Below, in pieces: positions 7,268 through 16,804 of a DNA stretch of 48,743 bases. Every line of letters starts with the position of its first letter. Position 1 is the first letter of the stretch. This stretch comes from a bacterium HR17. Lineage in GTDB: Bacteria; Armatimonadota; Fervidibacteria; Fervidibacterales; Fervidibacteraceae. Under the pieces are notes generated by a model. That model was given only the letters and a program-made list of their open reading frames with translations, did not search any database and was not told where the DNA came from. Location of the stretch: contig BEHT01000029.1 of assembly GCA_002898575.1 (NCBI GenBank), positions 1-48,743 of the forward strand, read 5' to 3'. The position numbers and the translations under genes are program-made.

Positions 7268-7813
7268 ATGGACGAGACCGCCAAAGCGCGGGCGTTTGAG
7301 CGATTGGTCCGAGAAAACCAAGCGGCTCTGTATCGGCTCGCCTACCGGCTAACAGGCAACCGCGACGACGCCGAGGACTTGCTGACGGAAGCCTTGACGG
7401 AGGCATGGAGCGATTTTGACCGCTTTCGGCACGACGACGGCTTTGTGCGTTGGGTGGCGACCATCATGACGCACACTTTTTTGGACTGGAAGCGCCGAGC
7501 GAGCCGAGCGGAAGTGGTCTCACTGGACAACCCATCACCTGATGGCGACGCTGACGATGAAGGGGCATGGGAGTTGCCCGACACCGCCGATGACCCCGAG
7601 ACGATCGCGATGCGGCGCCAGTTTTGGCGAGCGGTACAAAAGGCACTGGAAGAACTGCCTCCCGAGTTTAAAGCCGTCGTCGTGCTGGTAGACATGGAAG
7701 GGCTGAGTTACGAGGAGGCAGCGCAAGCGTTGCGCTGTCCTATTGGGACGGTGCGGTCGCGCTTGCACCGAGCACGAACAATGCTGCGGGAACGCTTGAA
7801 AGATTGGCTGTGA
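7268..7813 (+). CDS. ECF-family RNA polymerase sigma factor
   Basis: This 181-residue sigma-70 family factor is of the extracytoplasmic-function type. Region 2 is FERLVRENQAALYRLAYRL with DDAEDLLTEA (about residues 8-43). Region 4 is LEELPPEFKAVVVLVDMEG followed by SYEEAAQALRCPIGTVRSRL. I start it at the ATG at 7268, since the longer upstream frame has an unrelated sequence. An extracytoplasmic-style -35 element GGAACC lies at 7194-7199 and may be an autoregulated promoter, but its -10 is unclear. The next genes are a zinc-finger anti-sigma factor and an RseB-like sensor, forming a complete envelope-signalling operon. Confidence 0.93.
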   Translation: MDETAKARAFERLVRENQAALYRLAYRLTGNRDDAEDLLTEALTEAWSDFDRFRHDDGFVRWVATIMTHTFLDWKRRASRAEVVSLDNPSPDGDADDEGAWELPDTADDPETIAMRRQFWRAVQKALEELPPEFKAVVVLVDMEGLSYEEAAQALRCPIGTVRSRLHRARTMLRERLKDWL

Positions 7814-7849
7814 ACCCAAAAACTTTGCCTTGTAAAGGGGCGAAAAGGG

Positions 7850-8311
7850 ATGGCATGTCCAGAATGGTCTGAGCAACTTTCTGCTTACATGGACGGGGCG
7901 CTGGACGAAGGGCAACGAGCGGCAATGGCGGCGCATTTGACGACTTGCCCCACTTGCCAACAGACCTTGCACGATTGGCAGCGGTTGCAAAGGGAACTGC
8001 GGGCGTTGCCCTCGCCGCCGCCGACGCCGGGTATGTGGCGGCGCGTGTTCCATCGGGTGTTGCGCCGCACTTCTACCCGACCTAAAGTCGCGGCGTGGCA
8101 CCTCTGGTGTGGGGCAGCCGCCGTCGCCGCCTGTTTGGTCGGCGCAGTGCTGTTCTGGCGCTGGCAGACAACGCCGCCGCAAAACGCACAAACGCCGGTC
8201 AACTTGCTCGTCGGCTATCACGCCGACACGATGGCGCTGATGCTGGGCGATGCCCCGACTTGGCATTTGGTGGCGACCAACGAATTGCAGGAAGGGACGG
8301 AAGGTGATTGA
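7850..8311 (+). CDS. Zinc-finger anti-sigma factor
   Basis: This 153-residue, single-pass membrane protein begins MACPEWSEQLSAYMDGALDE and contains H29-L-T-T-C33-P-T-C36. That is the zf-HC2 anti-sigma domain that holds an ECF factor inactive in the cytoplasm. A membrane helix follows at about residues 85-103, then a short outer segment of about 50 residues. It is 36 bp downstream of its sigma gene and 4 bp upstream of the RseB-like gene, so signalling by regulated release of the sigma factor is likely. Confidence 0.88.
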   Translation: MACPEWSEQLSAYMDGALDEGQRAAMAAHLTTCPTCQQTLHDWQRLQRELRALPSPPPTPGMWRRVFHRVLRRTSTRPKVAAWHLWCGAAAVAACLVGAVLFWRWQTTPPQNAQTPVNLLVGYHADTMALMLGDAPTWHLVATNELQEGTEGD

Positions 8312-8315
8312 CCCG

Positions 8316-9278
8316 ATGCGCCTTCATGTCATGAGGCGCTGGGGCGTATTTATTGCCCTCGTTAGCGCGCCTGCGGTCTACGCCGGTGGTGTAGACCTGC
8401 AGGCGTTGTTACGGAAAGCCGCCAACCCACCCGTCGCTTACACCTGTAAAATCGTCGTGACGACTTGGCACAGCCACAAGAGTGATGCGGCGATGCTTCG
8501 CGAATGGCGGCTGCCCGATGAGCGCTACCGCATTGAGTATTTGGCACCCCGTCCGCTGCAAGGCGTTGTGTTGCTCTCAGACGGCAAGCAACGGTGGCGG
8601 CTGATTAACGACCGCCCCGTGTGGCACCTGCCAGTAGACGACACACCCAGTTTACAGGTGCACTTGCTGTCCCGCAACTACCGTCTGAGCGCGCCGGTCG
8701 CCGTGACGCTGCTGGGACGGAAAGCGTGGCGTGTGGAGGTCGTGCCTAAATCCAAAGGCAAACCCTATCACCGCTTTTGGCTGGATGCCCAGCACGGCAT
8801 CCTGCTACGGACCGAAACCTACCGAGCGGACGGAACGCCGTTGTCGTTTATGACGGTAACCGAACTGCGGTTCCTTACGCCTCGTGAAGTGCCGTCTCGC
8901 CTTTTCGCCCCCCCTGCGAAACGCCCGCCGAGTATCACTCGCACCCTGACGCCGGCGCAAGCCCAGCGGCAGTGGTCTACCCCACTCCCTGCAAGGCTGC
9001 CCGCTGGCTTCGTTTGCGAGCGGGTAGAGGAAGTCCGGCTGCCTAAGACGGCGCCTTTTTTACATGCCCGCTACACGGACGGTCTCATTCTCGTCTCGCT
9101 GTTCGTTGTGGCTTCCGACGAAGACGACGAAGATGAGCCACCTATCGTCTTGCCCACTGAGCGGGCACGGTTGCCTGTCATTCGGTGGCGCGCCAACGGG
9201 CACACTTGCTATTTGGTCGGGAGCGTCAGCCGCCCCTTGCTGCACCGTATCGCTCGCGTGTGGACCCGGCGTCCGTGA
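8316..9278 (+). CDS. MucB/RseB-like periplasmic sensor protein
   Basis: This 320-residue protein begins with a signal peptide (MRLHVMRRWGVFIALVSAPA, cleavage near VYAG). Residues about 30-210 match the lipoprotein-carrier-like beta-sheet fold of MucB/RseB: repeated strands such as WRLPDERYRIEYLAP, GVVLLSDGKQRWRLIND and YHRFWLDAQHGILLRTETY. In that family the protein binds the anti-sigma factor and senses envelope lipids or mislocalised proteins. I chose the ATG at 8316 for its signal peptide; a longer frame overlaps the anti-sigma gene. It converges on the M56 peptidase gene with 9 bp between them. Confidence 0.8.
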   Translation: MRLHVMRRWGVFIALVSAPAVYAGGVDLQALLRKAANPPVAYTCKIVVTTWHSHKSDAAMLREWRLPDERYRIEYLAPRPLQGVVLLSDGKQRWRLINDRPVWHLPVDDTPSLQVHLLSRNYRLSAPVAVTLLGRKAWRVEVVPKSKGKPYHRFWLDAQHGILLRTETYRADGTPLSFMTVTELRFLTPREVPSRLFAPPAKRPPSITRTLTPAQAQRQWSTPLPARLPAGFVCERVEEVRLPKTAPFLHARYTDGLILVSLFVVASDEDDEDEPPIVLPTERARLPVIRWRANGHTCYLVGSVSRPLLHRIARVWTRRP

Positions 9279-9287
9279 GGTCTTTGC

Positions 9288-10277
9288 TTACGCCACCAAC
9301 GCCTCTGCAAGGCAATGCAAGGTAAACCACAGCGGGGGAGTCAGGGTGCAGGCAAGGGCGAAGGTGCTAAGCCCGATGGCAGCGATCGTCGGGTAGCGGG
9401 GCGACGGCGGTGGGGTCGTGGAGCGGGCTTGCAACCGGGCGATGCGTCGCCCCAGTGCACCACCGGCAAGGCTCAACGCTGCCGTCGTGGAATAGGTGTG
9501 CACGGCTTGCAACGCCAACGCCAACGCCTGCGCCAGTTCGGGCGTCGGAGCGGCAGCATCGTCCGCTGCCTCTTCGCTGGCGACCCGCCACTCACGGTGC
9601 ATCCACACCACACCTGGCACACACCCAAACACTACGCCGACAAGCGTCGCTCCCCATCGCGTCCAATGGTCGCGCCGTTGCCAATGCATCAGTTCGTGTC
9701 GCAAGACCGCTTCCAATACGGGCAGCGATGCCGAGCGAACCAACCAGCGGGCGACAAAGATGAACGGGCGCCATTTGCCGACCAACCCAGCGGGAGCGCC
9801 CGTCAACGCCTCGCGGACCGGCAGCGCCGCAGGCACACCCGCCCGTAGGGCTGCCCGTTGTAACTTGGGGGACGGAGCGGTCAACTGCATTGCGGTGCGG
9901 CGGTGCCAGAGCACCAGCCAAAGGCTGCCCGCTATGCCCAGCCATACAGCAGCGAGCCAAGCCAGAATCTGCGCGTCGTGGTGGGCGGCAGCGGTCGCGT
10001 GCCCGCACCAATGCCGGACGGTGTGCAAGCAAGCATGGAGCAGGGGTAACTGCCATTCGGCGCAGAAGGTCGCCGACACAATGGTGCTCCCCGCCACCAG
10101 CGCCGCCATCGCTGGCGGGAGCAACAGAGCGGTCGCCAGGCAGTTTGCCCACGCCGCGCCATCTACTTGCCGCAACCGCGTCGTGCGACGCAACAGCCAA
10201 AGGCACCCGCCGACCGCCAGCAGCACCCCTGCTGTCACCAGCCACCAGAGCACGAGCCACGCCAGCACGAACCGCAT
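9288..10277 (-). CDS. BlaR1-type M56 membrane metallopeptidase
   Basis: This is a 329-residue membrane protein with several N-terminal spans and the zinc site HELMH (in VLRHELMHWQRRDHW), the signature of the M56 family. In characterised systems an extracellular signal activates the peptidase, which leads to cleavage of the cognate BlaI/MecI repressor. The protein ends soon after one further membrane segment and has no large penicillin-binding sensor domain, so its signal is probably not a beta-lactam. The start at 10277 is placed 7 bp after the BlaI stop. A longer frame to 10340 would overlap that gene. Confidence 0.85.
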   Translation of the reverse strand: MRFVLAWLVLWWLVTAGVLLAVGGCLWLLRRTTRLRQVDGAAWANCLATALLLPPAMAALVAGSTIVSATFCAEWQLPLLHACLHTVRHWCGHATAAAHHDAQILAWLAAVWLGIAGSLWLVLWHRRTAMQLTAPSPKLQRAALRAGVPAALPVREALTGAPAGLVGKWRPFIFVARWLVRSASLPVLEAVLRHELMHWQRRDHWTRWGATLVGVVFGCVPGVVWMHREWRVASEEAADDAAAPTPELAQALALALQAVHTYSTTAALSLAGGALGRRIARLQARSTTPPPSPRYPTIAAIGLSTFALACTLTPPLWFTLHCLAEALVA

Positions 10278-10284
10278 AGCAGGC

Positions 10285-10623
10285 TCACCGCCGCCGGCGC
10301 TCCGCCACAATTTCCGCCAAGTAGGAGACCGCCGGCTCACCGAAGACCGCCACCAGCCGGTCCACGACTGCCATGGCGAAGCGCCGCAGTAAAGTTTCGT
10401 GGGGTTGGGTCGGGAAATAGCGATAACCTTTGCCCTCTTTGACCCGACGCAAGAGCCCCTTTTCGTGCAGCCGGACCATGACGGTCATCACCGTTGTGTA
10501 AGCCAGCCGCTTGCCGTCGTCCCGCAGCGCCAGCCACACTTCCCGCACCGTCGCAGACCCTTTACGCCAGATGACCCGCATGACTTCGGCTTCCAGCGGG
10601 CTGAACATCCTCCTGTTCACCAT
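10285..10623 (-). CDS. BlaI/MecI/CopY-family transcriptional repressor
   Basis: This 112-residue winged-helix repressor contains FSPLEAEVMRVIWRKGSATV, then YTTVMTVMVRLHEKGLL (recognition helix region) and GKGYRYFPT (wing), followed by a short dimerisation helix pair. It forms an operon with the M56 peptidase immediately downstream. I use the ATG at 10623; a GTG at 10641 is in frame but has poor ribosome-site spacing. No beta-lactamase gene is nearby, so the regulated target is unknown. Confidence 0.9.
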   Translation of the reverse strand: MVNRRMFSPLEAEVMRVIWRKGSATVREVWLALRDDGKRLAYTTVMTVMVRLHEKGLLRRVKEGKGYRYFPTQPHETLLRRFAMAVVDRLVAVFGEPAVSYLAEIVAERRRR

Positions 10624-10702
10624 CCTTTTGGACGGCACCACCCAGTTTGGAGGGGGTCACCCTGCCGCAGGGCACCCCACCGCAAAAATGTGACAGCGGT
10701 TG

Positions 10703-10720
10703 CTACGCCGTCCATCGTAG
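10703..10720. promoter_or_regulatory. Candidate operator upstream of blaI
   Basis: CTACG (10703-10707) and CGTAG (10716-10720) form a perfect inverted repeat with an 8-nt centre. It lies in the short gap between the blaI start and the moeB stop. BlaI-type repressors bind short dyads upstream of their own gene, so autoregulation is plausible, but the match is short. Confidence 0.3.
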
Positions 10721-10728
10721 GTGGGCGG

Positions 10729-11907
10729 TCAATACTGAGGCACCGAAGGGTCAACTTCGCGCGCCCACGCGTTGATACCGCCTTTCAGGACCCGAACCCG
10801 TCCGAACCCCAACTGCCGTAGGAGTTGAGTGGCATAGCGGCTGCGTTGGTCGTCGCGGCAGAACACGACAATGTCTGCGGTTTGGTCCAGTTCGTTAACC
10901 CGCTCCATCAGGTCATCCAACGGGATGTGCTTGTAGGGGTGCGGGAACTCGGAAATCTCCAACTCCTCAGGTTCGCGGACATCCAGTAAGACCAAGTCGC
11001 CATCCCGCTCCAACCGTTCCTTGAGTTCCTGGGGCGTGATGAACAGGTCGGCGCTTTCGGGAATTTCGCCTCGCCGCAGCCCGCAAAACTCCTCGTAGTC
11101 AATCAACTCGTGGATGGTCGGGTTGTCGCCGCAGACGGGGCAGTCGGGCTTGCGCCGAATTTTGACGGCGCGAAAGTCCATCCGCAGCGTGTCCACGAGC
11201 AACAGCCGCCCAATGAGCGGTTCACCGATGCCGACGATGAGTTTGATGGCTTCCGCCGCTTGTAGCGCCCCAATGATGCCCGGCAAAACCCCCAGCACAC
11301 CCCCCTCTGCGCAGGTCGGCACCGTCCCTGGCGGGGGCGGCGACGGGAACAGGCAGCGGTAGCATGGACCCCGCTCAAACCCGTTAAAAGGTTTGGACAG
11401 GAACACCGACACCTGCCCCTCAAAGCGGAAAATGCTGCCATAGATGTAGGGCTTGCCTAGCAGCACGGCGGCGTCGTTGGTCAGGTAGCGCGTCGGGAAG
11501 TTGTCCGTGCCGTCCACGACGATGTCGTAATCCGCCATGATTTGCAGGGCGTTCTCCGAAGTCAGCCGCACGGGATAGGTCTCAATCTCTACATCGGGGT
11601 TCAAGTCTTTGAGCCGCTCCTTCGCCGCCTCCACCTTCGGCACACCGACCACACTGTCGCCGTAAAGGATTTGGCGCTGCAGGTTGGTCTTGTCCACGAC
11701 ATCAAAGTCCACTAACCCCAACTTGCCGACACCTGCCGCCGTCAGATACAGTGCGATAGGGCAACCCAGCCCGCCTGCGCCGATAATCAACACGCTGGCT
11801 GCCCGCAATTTCTTCTGCCCCGCCATCCCCACCTCGGGTAAAATCAGGTGGCGCGAGTAGCGCAAGATCTGCTCGTTGGTCAGCCGAATTTGCCGAATGT
11901 CAATCAT
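10729..11907 (-). CDS. moeB: MoeB/ThiF-type sulfur-carrier adenylyltransferase with rhodanese domain
   Basis: This 392-residue enzyme adenylates the C-terminal glycine of a ubiquitin-like sulfur carrier for molybdopterin, thiamine or related sulfur transfer. The N-terminal domain has RYSRHLILPEVG, the nucleotide loop IIGAGGLGCP, and zinc ligands in CYRC and CPVC. The C-terminal rhodanese domain (about residues 280-392) has the active loop CRDDQRS, whose Cys would carry the persulfide. The N-terminal fold is complete. GGAGGG precedes the ATG. It lies downstream of alaS on the same strand. Which sulfur carrier it serves cannot be told here. Confidence 0.92.
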   Translation of the reverse strand: MIDIRQIRLTNEQILRYSRHLILPEVGMAGQKKLRAASVLIIGAGGLGCPIALYLTAAGVGKLGLVDFDVVDKTNLQRQILYGDSVVGVPKVEAAKERLKDLNPDVEIETYPVRLTSENALQIMADYDIVVDGTDNFPTRYLTNDAAVLLGKPYIYGSIFRFEGQVSVFLSKPFNGFERGPCYRCLFPSPPPPGTVPTCAEGGVLGVLPGIIGALQAAEAIKLIVGIGEPLIGRLLLVDTLRMDFRAVKIRRKPDCPVCGDNPTIHELIDYEEFCGLRRGEIPESADLFITPQELKERLERDGDLVLLDVREPEELEISEFPHPYKHIPLDDLMERVNELDQTADIVVFCRDDQRSRYATQLLRQLGFGRVRVLKGGINAWAREVDPSVPQY

Positions 11908-12024
11908 CGGCGTGTTTTCCCTCCTGCACAGCGAGAGTTTTTGTGTTGGGGCGATTCGGCACCCGCAACGACGGCACTTTTTGCCGCCGGCGACTGATGA
12001 AAAAGTCTGCCACCGCCGAGCGCT

Positions 12025-14706
12025 CTACCGTTTAAGTTGCTGCGTCACCAATTCAGGGACTTTGCGCAACGCGTCTTGTAGTTTAGCGGGATTACGCCCG
12101 CCCGCTTGTGCAAAGTCGGGACGCCCACCTCCACCGCCGTCCGTCAGTTTCGCCACCTCGCGCACCAAGTTGCCTGCATGCCCGCCTTTCGCCACGATGT
12201 CCTTCGTCACTTTGCTGACCAACACCACTTTGCCATCGTCCACTGTCCCCAACACCACGACGCCCGACCGCAGCCGCACTTCCAACTCGTCCGCCAATCG
12301 GCGCAGCACGGCGGGCGAAACGCCCGAAACGATGCCCGTGACGACTTTGACGCCAGCGACCTCTTGCACCTGTTGCAGCAACTCGTTAACCTGCTGCATT
12401 GCCCGCCGCTCTTCTGCGTCCTGCAACTTGCGTTCCAACTCTCTGATGCGCTCCTGCAATTCGCCGATGGCGACGACCAGGCGGTCGGGTGCAGCCTCAA
12501 GGGCGTCCGCTGCCTGTAGCAGCCACTGCAACCGCTCTTCATACCAGCGGCGCGCCCGTTCGCCCGTGTAGGCTTCAATGCGGCGGATGTTGGCGCCGAC
12601 GCTCGTTTCCGACACGATTTTCAGCAGCCCAATTTCCGCTGTGTTGGCGAGGTGCGTCCCGCCACACAACTCCACCGACACACCGTCAATCTTAATGACC
12701 CGCACGCGTTCGCCATACTTTTCACCGAACAGCGCCATCGCCCCCATCGCGCGCGCTTCGTGCAAACTCGTCTCAAAGGGCTCAACGGGATACGCCGCCA
12801 AGATGTGGCGGTTGATTGCGTCCTCAATCGCCTGCGTCTCTTCGGGCGTCAGGGGTTTGGGGTGCGTGAAGTCAAACCGCAGTCGGTCAGGTTCAACGAC
12901 CGAACCGGCTTGAAAGACGTGCTCGCCCAGAATGTTCCGCAGCGCCGCGTGCAACAGGTGGGTAGCGGTGTGGGCGCGCCGGAGGGCTTGACGGCGTTCC
13001 GCATCCACTTGCGCCCACACGACGGCGCCCTCCGTCAAAAAGCCCTTCTCCATTACGACCTTGTGGGCGATGACATCGCCGAACTTCTTCGTGTCCAACA
13101 CCCGCGCAACCGCCTTCGCCGTCTCCTTGTCCCCTGCCCCTTGCCCTCCGTTCCACACCAGCATGCCCGTGTCGCCAATTTGCCCACCGCCTTCAGGATA
13201 AAAGGGTGTCTTGTCCAGCACGACCCACACTTCCTCGCCCCGCCGCTTGATGGCGAGCACCGTCGCCTCACACGCCAACACGCCTTCAGGTTCGGGCATC
13301 TGACCGACGAAAGGTGTGGGCGGTAACCCTTCAAACTCACTGGCTTCAAAGGGTGAAGTGAACCGCATCCGCTCACGGGCGCGCCGGCGTTGCGCCTCCA
13401 GTTCCTCATGGAACTCGTTTTTGTCGACGGTCAAACCGTGTTCGGCGCAGATTTCCTGCGTCAGTTCCAGCGGGAAGCCGTAGGTGTCGTAGAGGGTAAA
13501 AGCGTCGCGTCCGCGCAGCACCGTTTCGCCCCGCGCCTTCGTCTCGGCAATCATTTCTTCAAGGCGTGCCATGCCGACCTCCAGCGTTTGTTCAAACCGC
13601 TCCTCCTCGCGCAAGATGACCTCGGTGATGACGCTTTGTGCCTTAACCAGTTCCTCGTAGGGGTCACCCATCAGTTGCACGACGGTCGGGACAAGTTGAT
13701 GGACGAAGGGCTCGTCCACACCGAACAATCGCCCCAGCCGCATAGCGCGGCGGATAAAGCGTCGCATGACATAACCCCGCCCTTCGTTGGACGGGACAAT
13801 ACCCTCCGCCGCCATAAAGCAAACAGCCCGCGTGTGGTCAGCGATGATGCGGACGGCAACATCACGGTTCAATGGACGGGGCACCGCTGATGTGCCCTGC
13901 GTGCCCTGTCCTTCGTCGCGCCCATACTCGTAGTTGAGCCGCTGGCAAATGTGCTGCACCAGCGGGAAAAAGATGTCGGTCTCAAAGACGCTGTTCTTGC
14001 CCTGCACCGCTGCCGCCAACCGTTCCAAGCCCATGCCCGTGTCAATGCCCGGTTTGGGCAACGGGAGGAGCGTTCCGTCCTTTTGCTGGTCATACTGCTG
14101 GAACACCAAGTTCCAAATCTCGCCCCAGCGGTCGCAATCGCAGCCGGGTTTGCACTCGCGGCGCCCACAGCCAAACTCTTCGCCTCGGTCGTAGTAGATT
14201 TCCGTGTCAGGACCGCACGGACCTGAATCGCCGACGGGACCCCACCAGTTGTCCTTTTTGCCCAGCCGCACGATGCGCTCAGCAGGCAATCCGATGTCGT
14301 TGCGCCAAAGCGTTGCGGCTTCGTCATCCTGCTCGTAGACTGAGACCCACAGCCGCTCTTTGGGCAAGCCAATAACTTCTGTCAGGAACTCCCATGCGTA
14401 GCGGATGGCTTCGCGTTTGAAGTAGTCGCCGAAACTGAAGTTGCCCAGCATCTCAAAGAAACTCAGGTGCCGCCAAGTGAACCCGACCTGCTCAATGTCG
14501 TCGGCACGGAAGCATTTTTGACAGGTAGCGATGCGCGGGTGGGGCGGTTTGGCGATGCCCTGAAAGTAAGGGATGAGCGGCTGCATCCCCGCCGAAGTGA
14601 ACAGCGTGCTTTGGTCGCTGGGAATCAGCGAGAAACTGGGCAAGACCAAGTGGTCTTGCCGCCAAAAGTAGTCCAGAAAGGTGCGGCGCAGTTCCTTCAC
14701 CGTCAC
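12025..14706 (-). CDS. alaS: Alanyl-tRNA synthetase
   Basis: This 893-residue enzyme charges tRNA-Ala and hydrolyses mischarged Ser/Gly-tRNA. The class-II aminoacylation domain opens ELRRTFLDYFWRQDHLVLPS, with FTSAGMQPLIPYF and FFEMLGNFSFGDYFK. The editing domain has HTATH at about residue 579 and CGGTH at about 681, so all four zinc-type ligands are present. A coiled segment and C-terminal DHHA1-like domain with GGGGGRPDFAQAGG end the protein. The start codon is GTG. Length is typical. The parA gene lies 93 bp upstream on the same strand. No T-box or other leader was recognised. Confidence 0.98.
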   Translation of the reverse strand: MTVKELRRTFLDYFWRQDHLVLPSFSLIPSDQSTLFTSAGMQPLIPYFQGIAKPPHPRIATCQKCFRADDIEQVGFTWRHLSFFEMLGNFSFGDYFKREAIRYAWEFLTEVIGLPKERLWVSVYEQDDEAATLWRNDIGLPAERIVRLGKKDNWWGPVGDSGPCGPDTEIYYDRGEEFGCGRRECKPGCDCDRWGEIWNLVFQQYDQQKDGTLLPLPKPGIDTGMGLERLAAAVQGKNSVFETDIFFPLVQHICQRLNYEYGRDEGQGTQGTSAVPRPLNRDVAVRIIADHTRAVCFMAAEGIVPSNEGRGYVMRRFIRRAMRLGRLFGVDEPFVHQLVPTVVQLMGDPYEELVKAQSVITEVILREEERFEQTLEVGMARLEEMIAETKARGETVLRGRDAFTLYDTYGFPLELTQEICAEHGLTVDKNEFHEELEAQRRRARERMRFTSPFEASEFEGLPPTPFVGQMPEPEGVLACEATVLAIKRRGEEVWVVLDKTPFYPEGGGQIGDTGMLVWNGGQGAGDKETAKAVARVLDTKKFGDVIAHKVVMEKGFLTEGAVVWAQVDAERRQALRRAHTATHLLHAALRNILGEHVFQAGSVVEPDRLRFDFTHPKPLTPEETQAIEDAINRHILAAYPVEPFETSLHEARAMGAMALFGEKYGERVRVIKIDGVSVELCGGTHLANTAEIGLLKIVSETSVGANIRRIEAYTGERARRWYEERLQWLLQAADALEAAPDRLVVAIGELQERIRELERKLQDAEERRAMQQVNELLQQVQEVAGVKVVTGIVSGVSPAVLRRLADELEVRLRSGVVVLGTVDDGKVVLVSKVTKDIVAKGGHAGNLVREVAKLTDGGGGGRPDFAQAGGRNPAKLQDALRKVPELVTQQLKR

Positions 14707-14799
14707 GGTCAGTCACCCTTTCGCGTCCTGCGCGGGTCGGTCTCTCTTCGGTGCCAGTAGGTGTGCGGTCTTTCCCGCCCAACAATTTTGCGACAGGCA

Positions 14800-15594
<795 letters not shown>

Positions 15595-15617
15595 TCACGC
15601 TGCGACGCACTTTGGCG

Positions 15618-16226
15618 TCAGCGGCGACGGGACAGCGGGTTGACGGACATCGTGACTTCGCCCCAAACCCCCTTGCGAGTCGTTGCCCGCACCCGATAGA
15701 CGGCGTTTGCTCGCAGCGAGCGCTTTAGCAAGTCCGACAACCGCCACTGGTAAACGACGACAGGTTGCGTTTGCACCCAAAAATCCGCCACCAGTCGCCC
15801 ATCGTTCTCCCACACCTGCAACCGCACCGCTTCCGACTGAGGCGTTTGCACTTCCACGACGAAGTCGTCGCCGATGCCCCGACAGCCAAACCGACCAGCC
15901 GTCGGGGTCGGTTCCCACCATCCGCGCAAAGTTACCCCAACCGCTGAAAGCAACAACACAATGCCCAGCGTCACCGCCCAGCGCGACAACCCCCCTTTCA
16001 CACGACAACGCGCAGGCAGCGCCAACACGGGTGGAGGGGGGAGGACAGGATGCCATTGCGCCGCTTGACGCACCAGTTCCAAAGCGCCCGCCATTTGCGC
16101 CAGCGCCGCGCGACATGCAGGGCAATCGCGTTCGTGCTCCACCATCGCTGCCTGTTGCGCCGTCGTCAAAGCGTTTTCCAACCAAGCCAATGCCCTTTCC
16201 TGAAACTCGCGACAGGTCACGGTCAA
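15618..16226 (-). CDS. Zinc-finger anti-sigma factor
   Basis: This 202-residue membrane protein begins with TVTCREFQERALAWLENALT and has H-E-R-D-C-P-A-C near residues 31-38, the HxxxCxxC zinc motif of anti-sigma factors. A membrane helix (AVTLGIVLLLSAVGVTL) follows, then an outer domain of about 100 residues with beta-strand character. Its TTG start overlaps the stop of the sigma gene by four bases (TTGA), so translation is coupled. Confidence 0.85.
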   Translation of the reverse strand: MTVTCREFQERALAWLENALTTAQQAAMVEHERDCPACRAALAQMAGALELVRQAAQWHPVLPPPPVLALPARCRVKGGLSRWAVTLGIVLLLSAVGVTLRGWWEPTPTAGRFGCRGIGDDFVVEVQTPQSEAVRLQVWENDGRLVADFWVQTQPVVVYQWRLSDLLKRSLRANAVYRVRATTRKGVWGEVTMSVNPLSRRR

Positions 16227-16786
16227 CGCCCCTTTTGTTCGGACGATGAAGGCAGGTTCAGCAACACCGCCAGTTGTTGCAACGCCACCGCTACCCGTTT
16301 GCGCGCTGCCGTTTCGCTGCAGCCCAACACTTGCGCAATTCCCGCGTAACTTAGTTCCTCAAAAAACCGCAACACCACCGCCTCCCGCAGCGGCAAAGGC
16401 AGCTGATGTAGCGCCCAACGCACCTGTTGCCCATTTTCACGCAAGCGCAAAAGTTCCTCAGGGTCGGTTCGCAGCAGCACAGTTTCATCCGCAGGGACAA
16501 GTTCCGCCCACATCTCCTCGTAACGCCGAAAGGGCATCCGCAAGCGCCGGTGGGCAAGGCGCACCGCGATGCGGAAGAGCCAAGTGCCGAACCCTGCCTC
16601 GCCCCGAAACTGCGCCATCTTTTGCCAAGCGATTTCAAAGGTTTCCACCGCCACATCATCGGCGTCGGTAGCGCCCATCAGCGAAAATGCCAATCGGTAA
16701 ATCCGCTCCCAATAGCGCCGCACCAGTTCGTCAAACGCTGTCGTGTCACCGCGTTGCGCCCGCGCAATCAACTGCCGTTCGTCCAT
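16223..16786 (-). CDS. ECF-family RNA polymerase sigma factor
   Basis: This 187-residue factor has region 2 in AFDELVRRYWERIYRLAFSL, then TDADDVAVETFEIAWQKM and GFGTWLFRIAVRLAHRRLR. Region 4 is LPLPLREAVVLRFFEELSY with AGIAQVLGCSETAARKRV. I prefer the ATG at 16786, where GAGG has proper spacing; an ATG at 16792 is too close to it. It begins 18 bp after the selenoprotein-like redoxin gene and is coupled to its anti-sigma factor, so a redox protein and this sigma factor may be co-expressed. Confidence 0.92.
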   Translation of the reverse strand: MDERQLIARAQRGDTTAFDELVRRYWERIYRLAFSLMGATDADDVAVETFEIAWQKMAQFRGEAGFGTWLFRIAVRLAHRRLRMPFRRYEEMWAELVPADETVLLRTDPEELLRLRENGQQVRWALHQLPLPLREAVVLRFFEELSYAGIAQVLGCSETAARKRVAVALQQLAVLLNLPSSSEQKGR

Positions 16787-16804
16787 GCCCATCCCTCGGT
16801 TACC

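Noticed and set aside
9315-10442. Plus-strand frames of 140-300 codons over the M56/BlaI genes
   Set aside because: These are shadows of the M56 peptidase and BlaI repressor; Arg/Ala/Pro-rich composition and no motifs.
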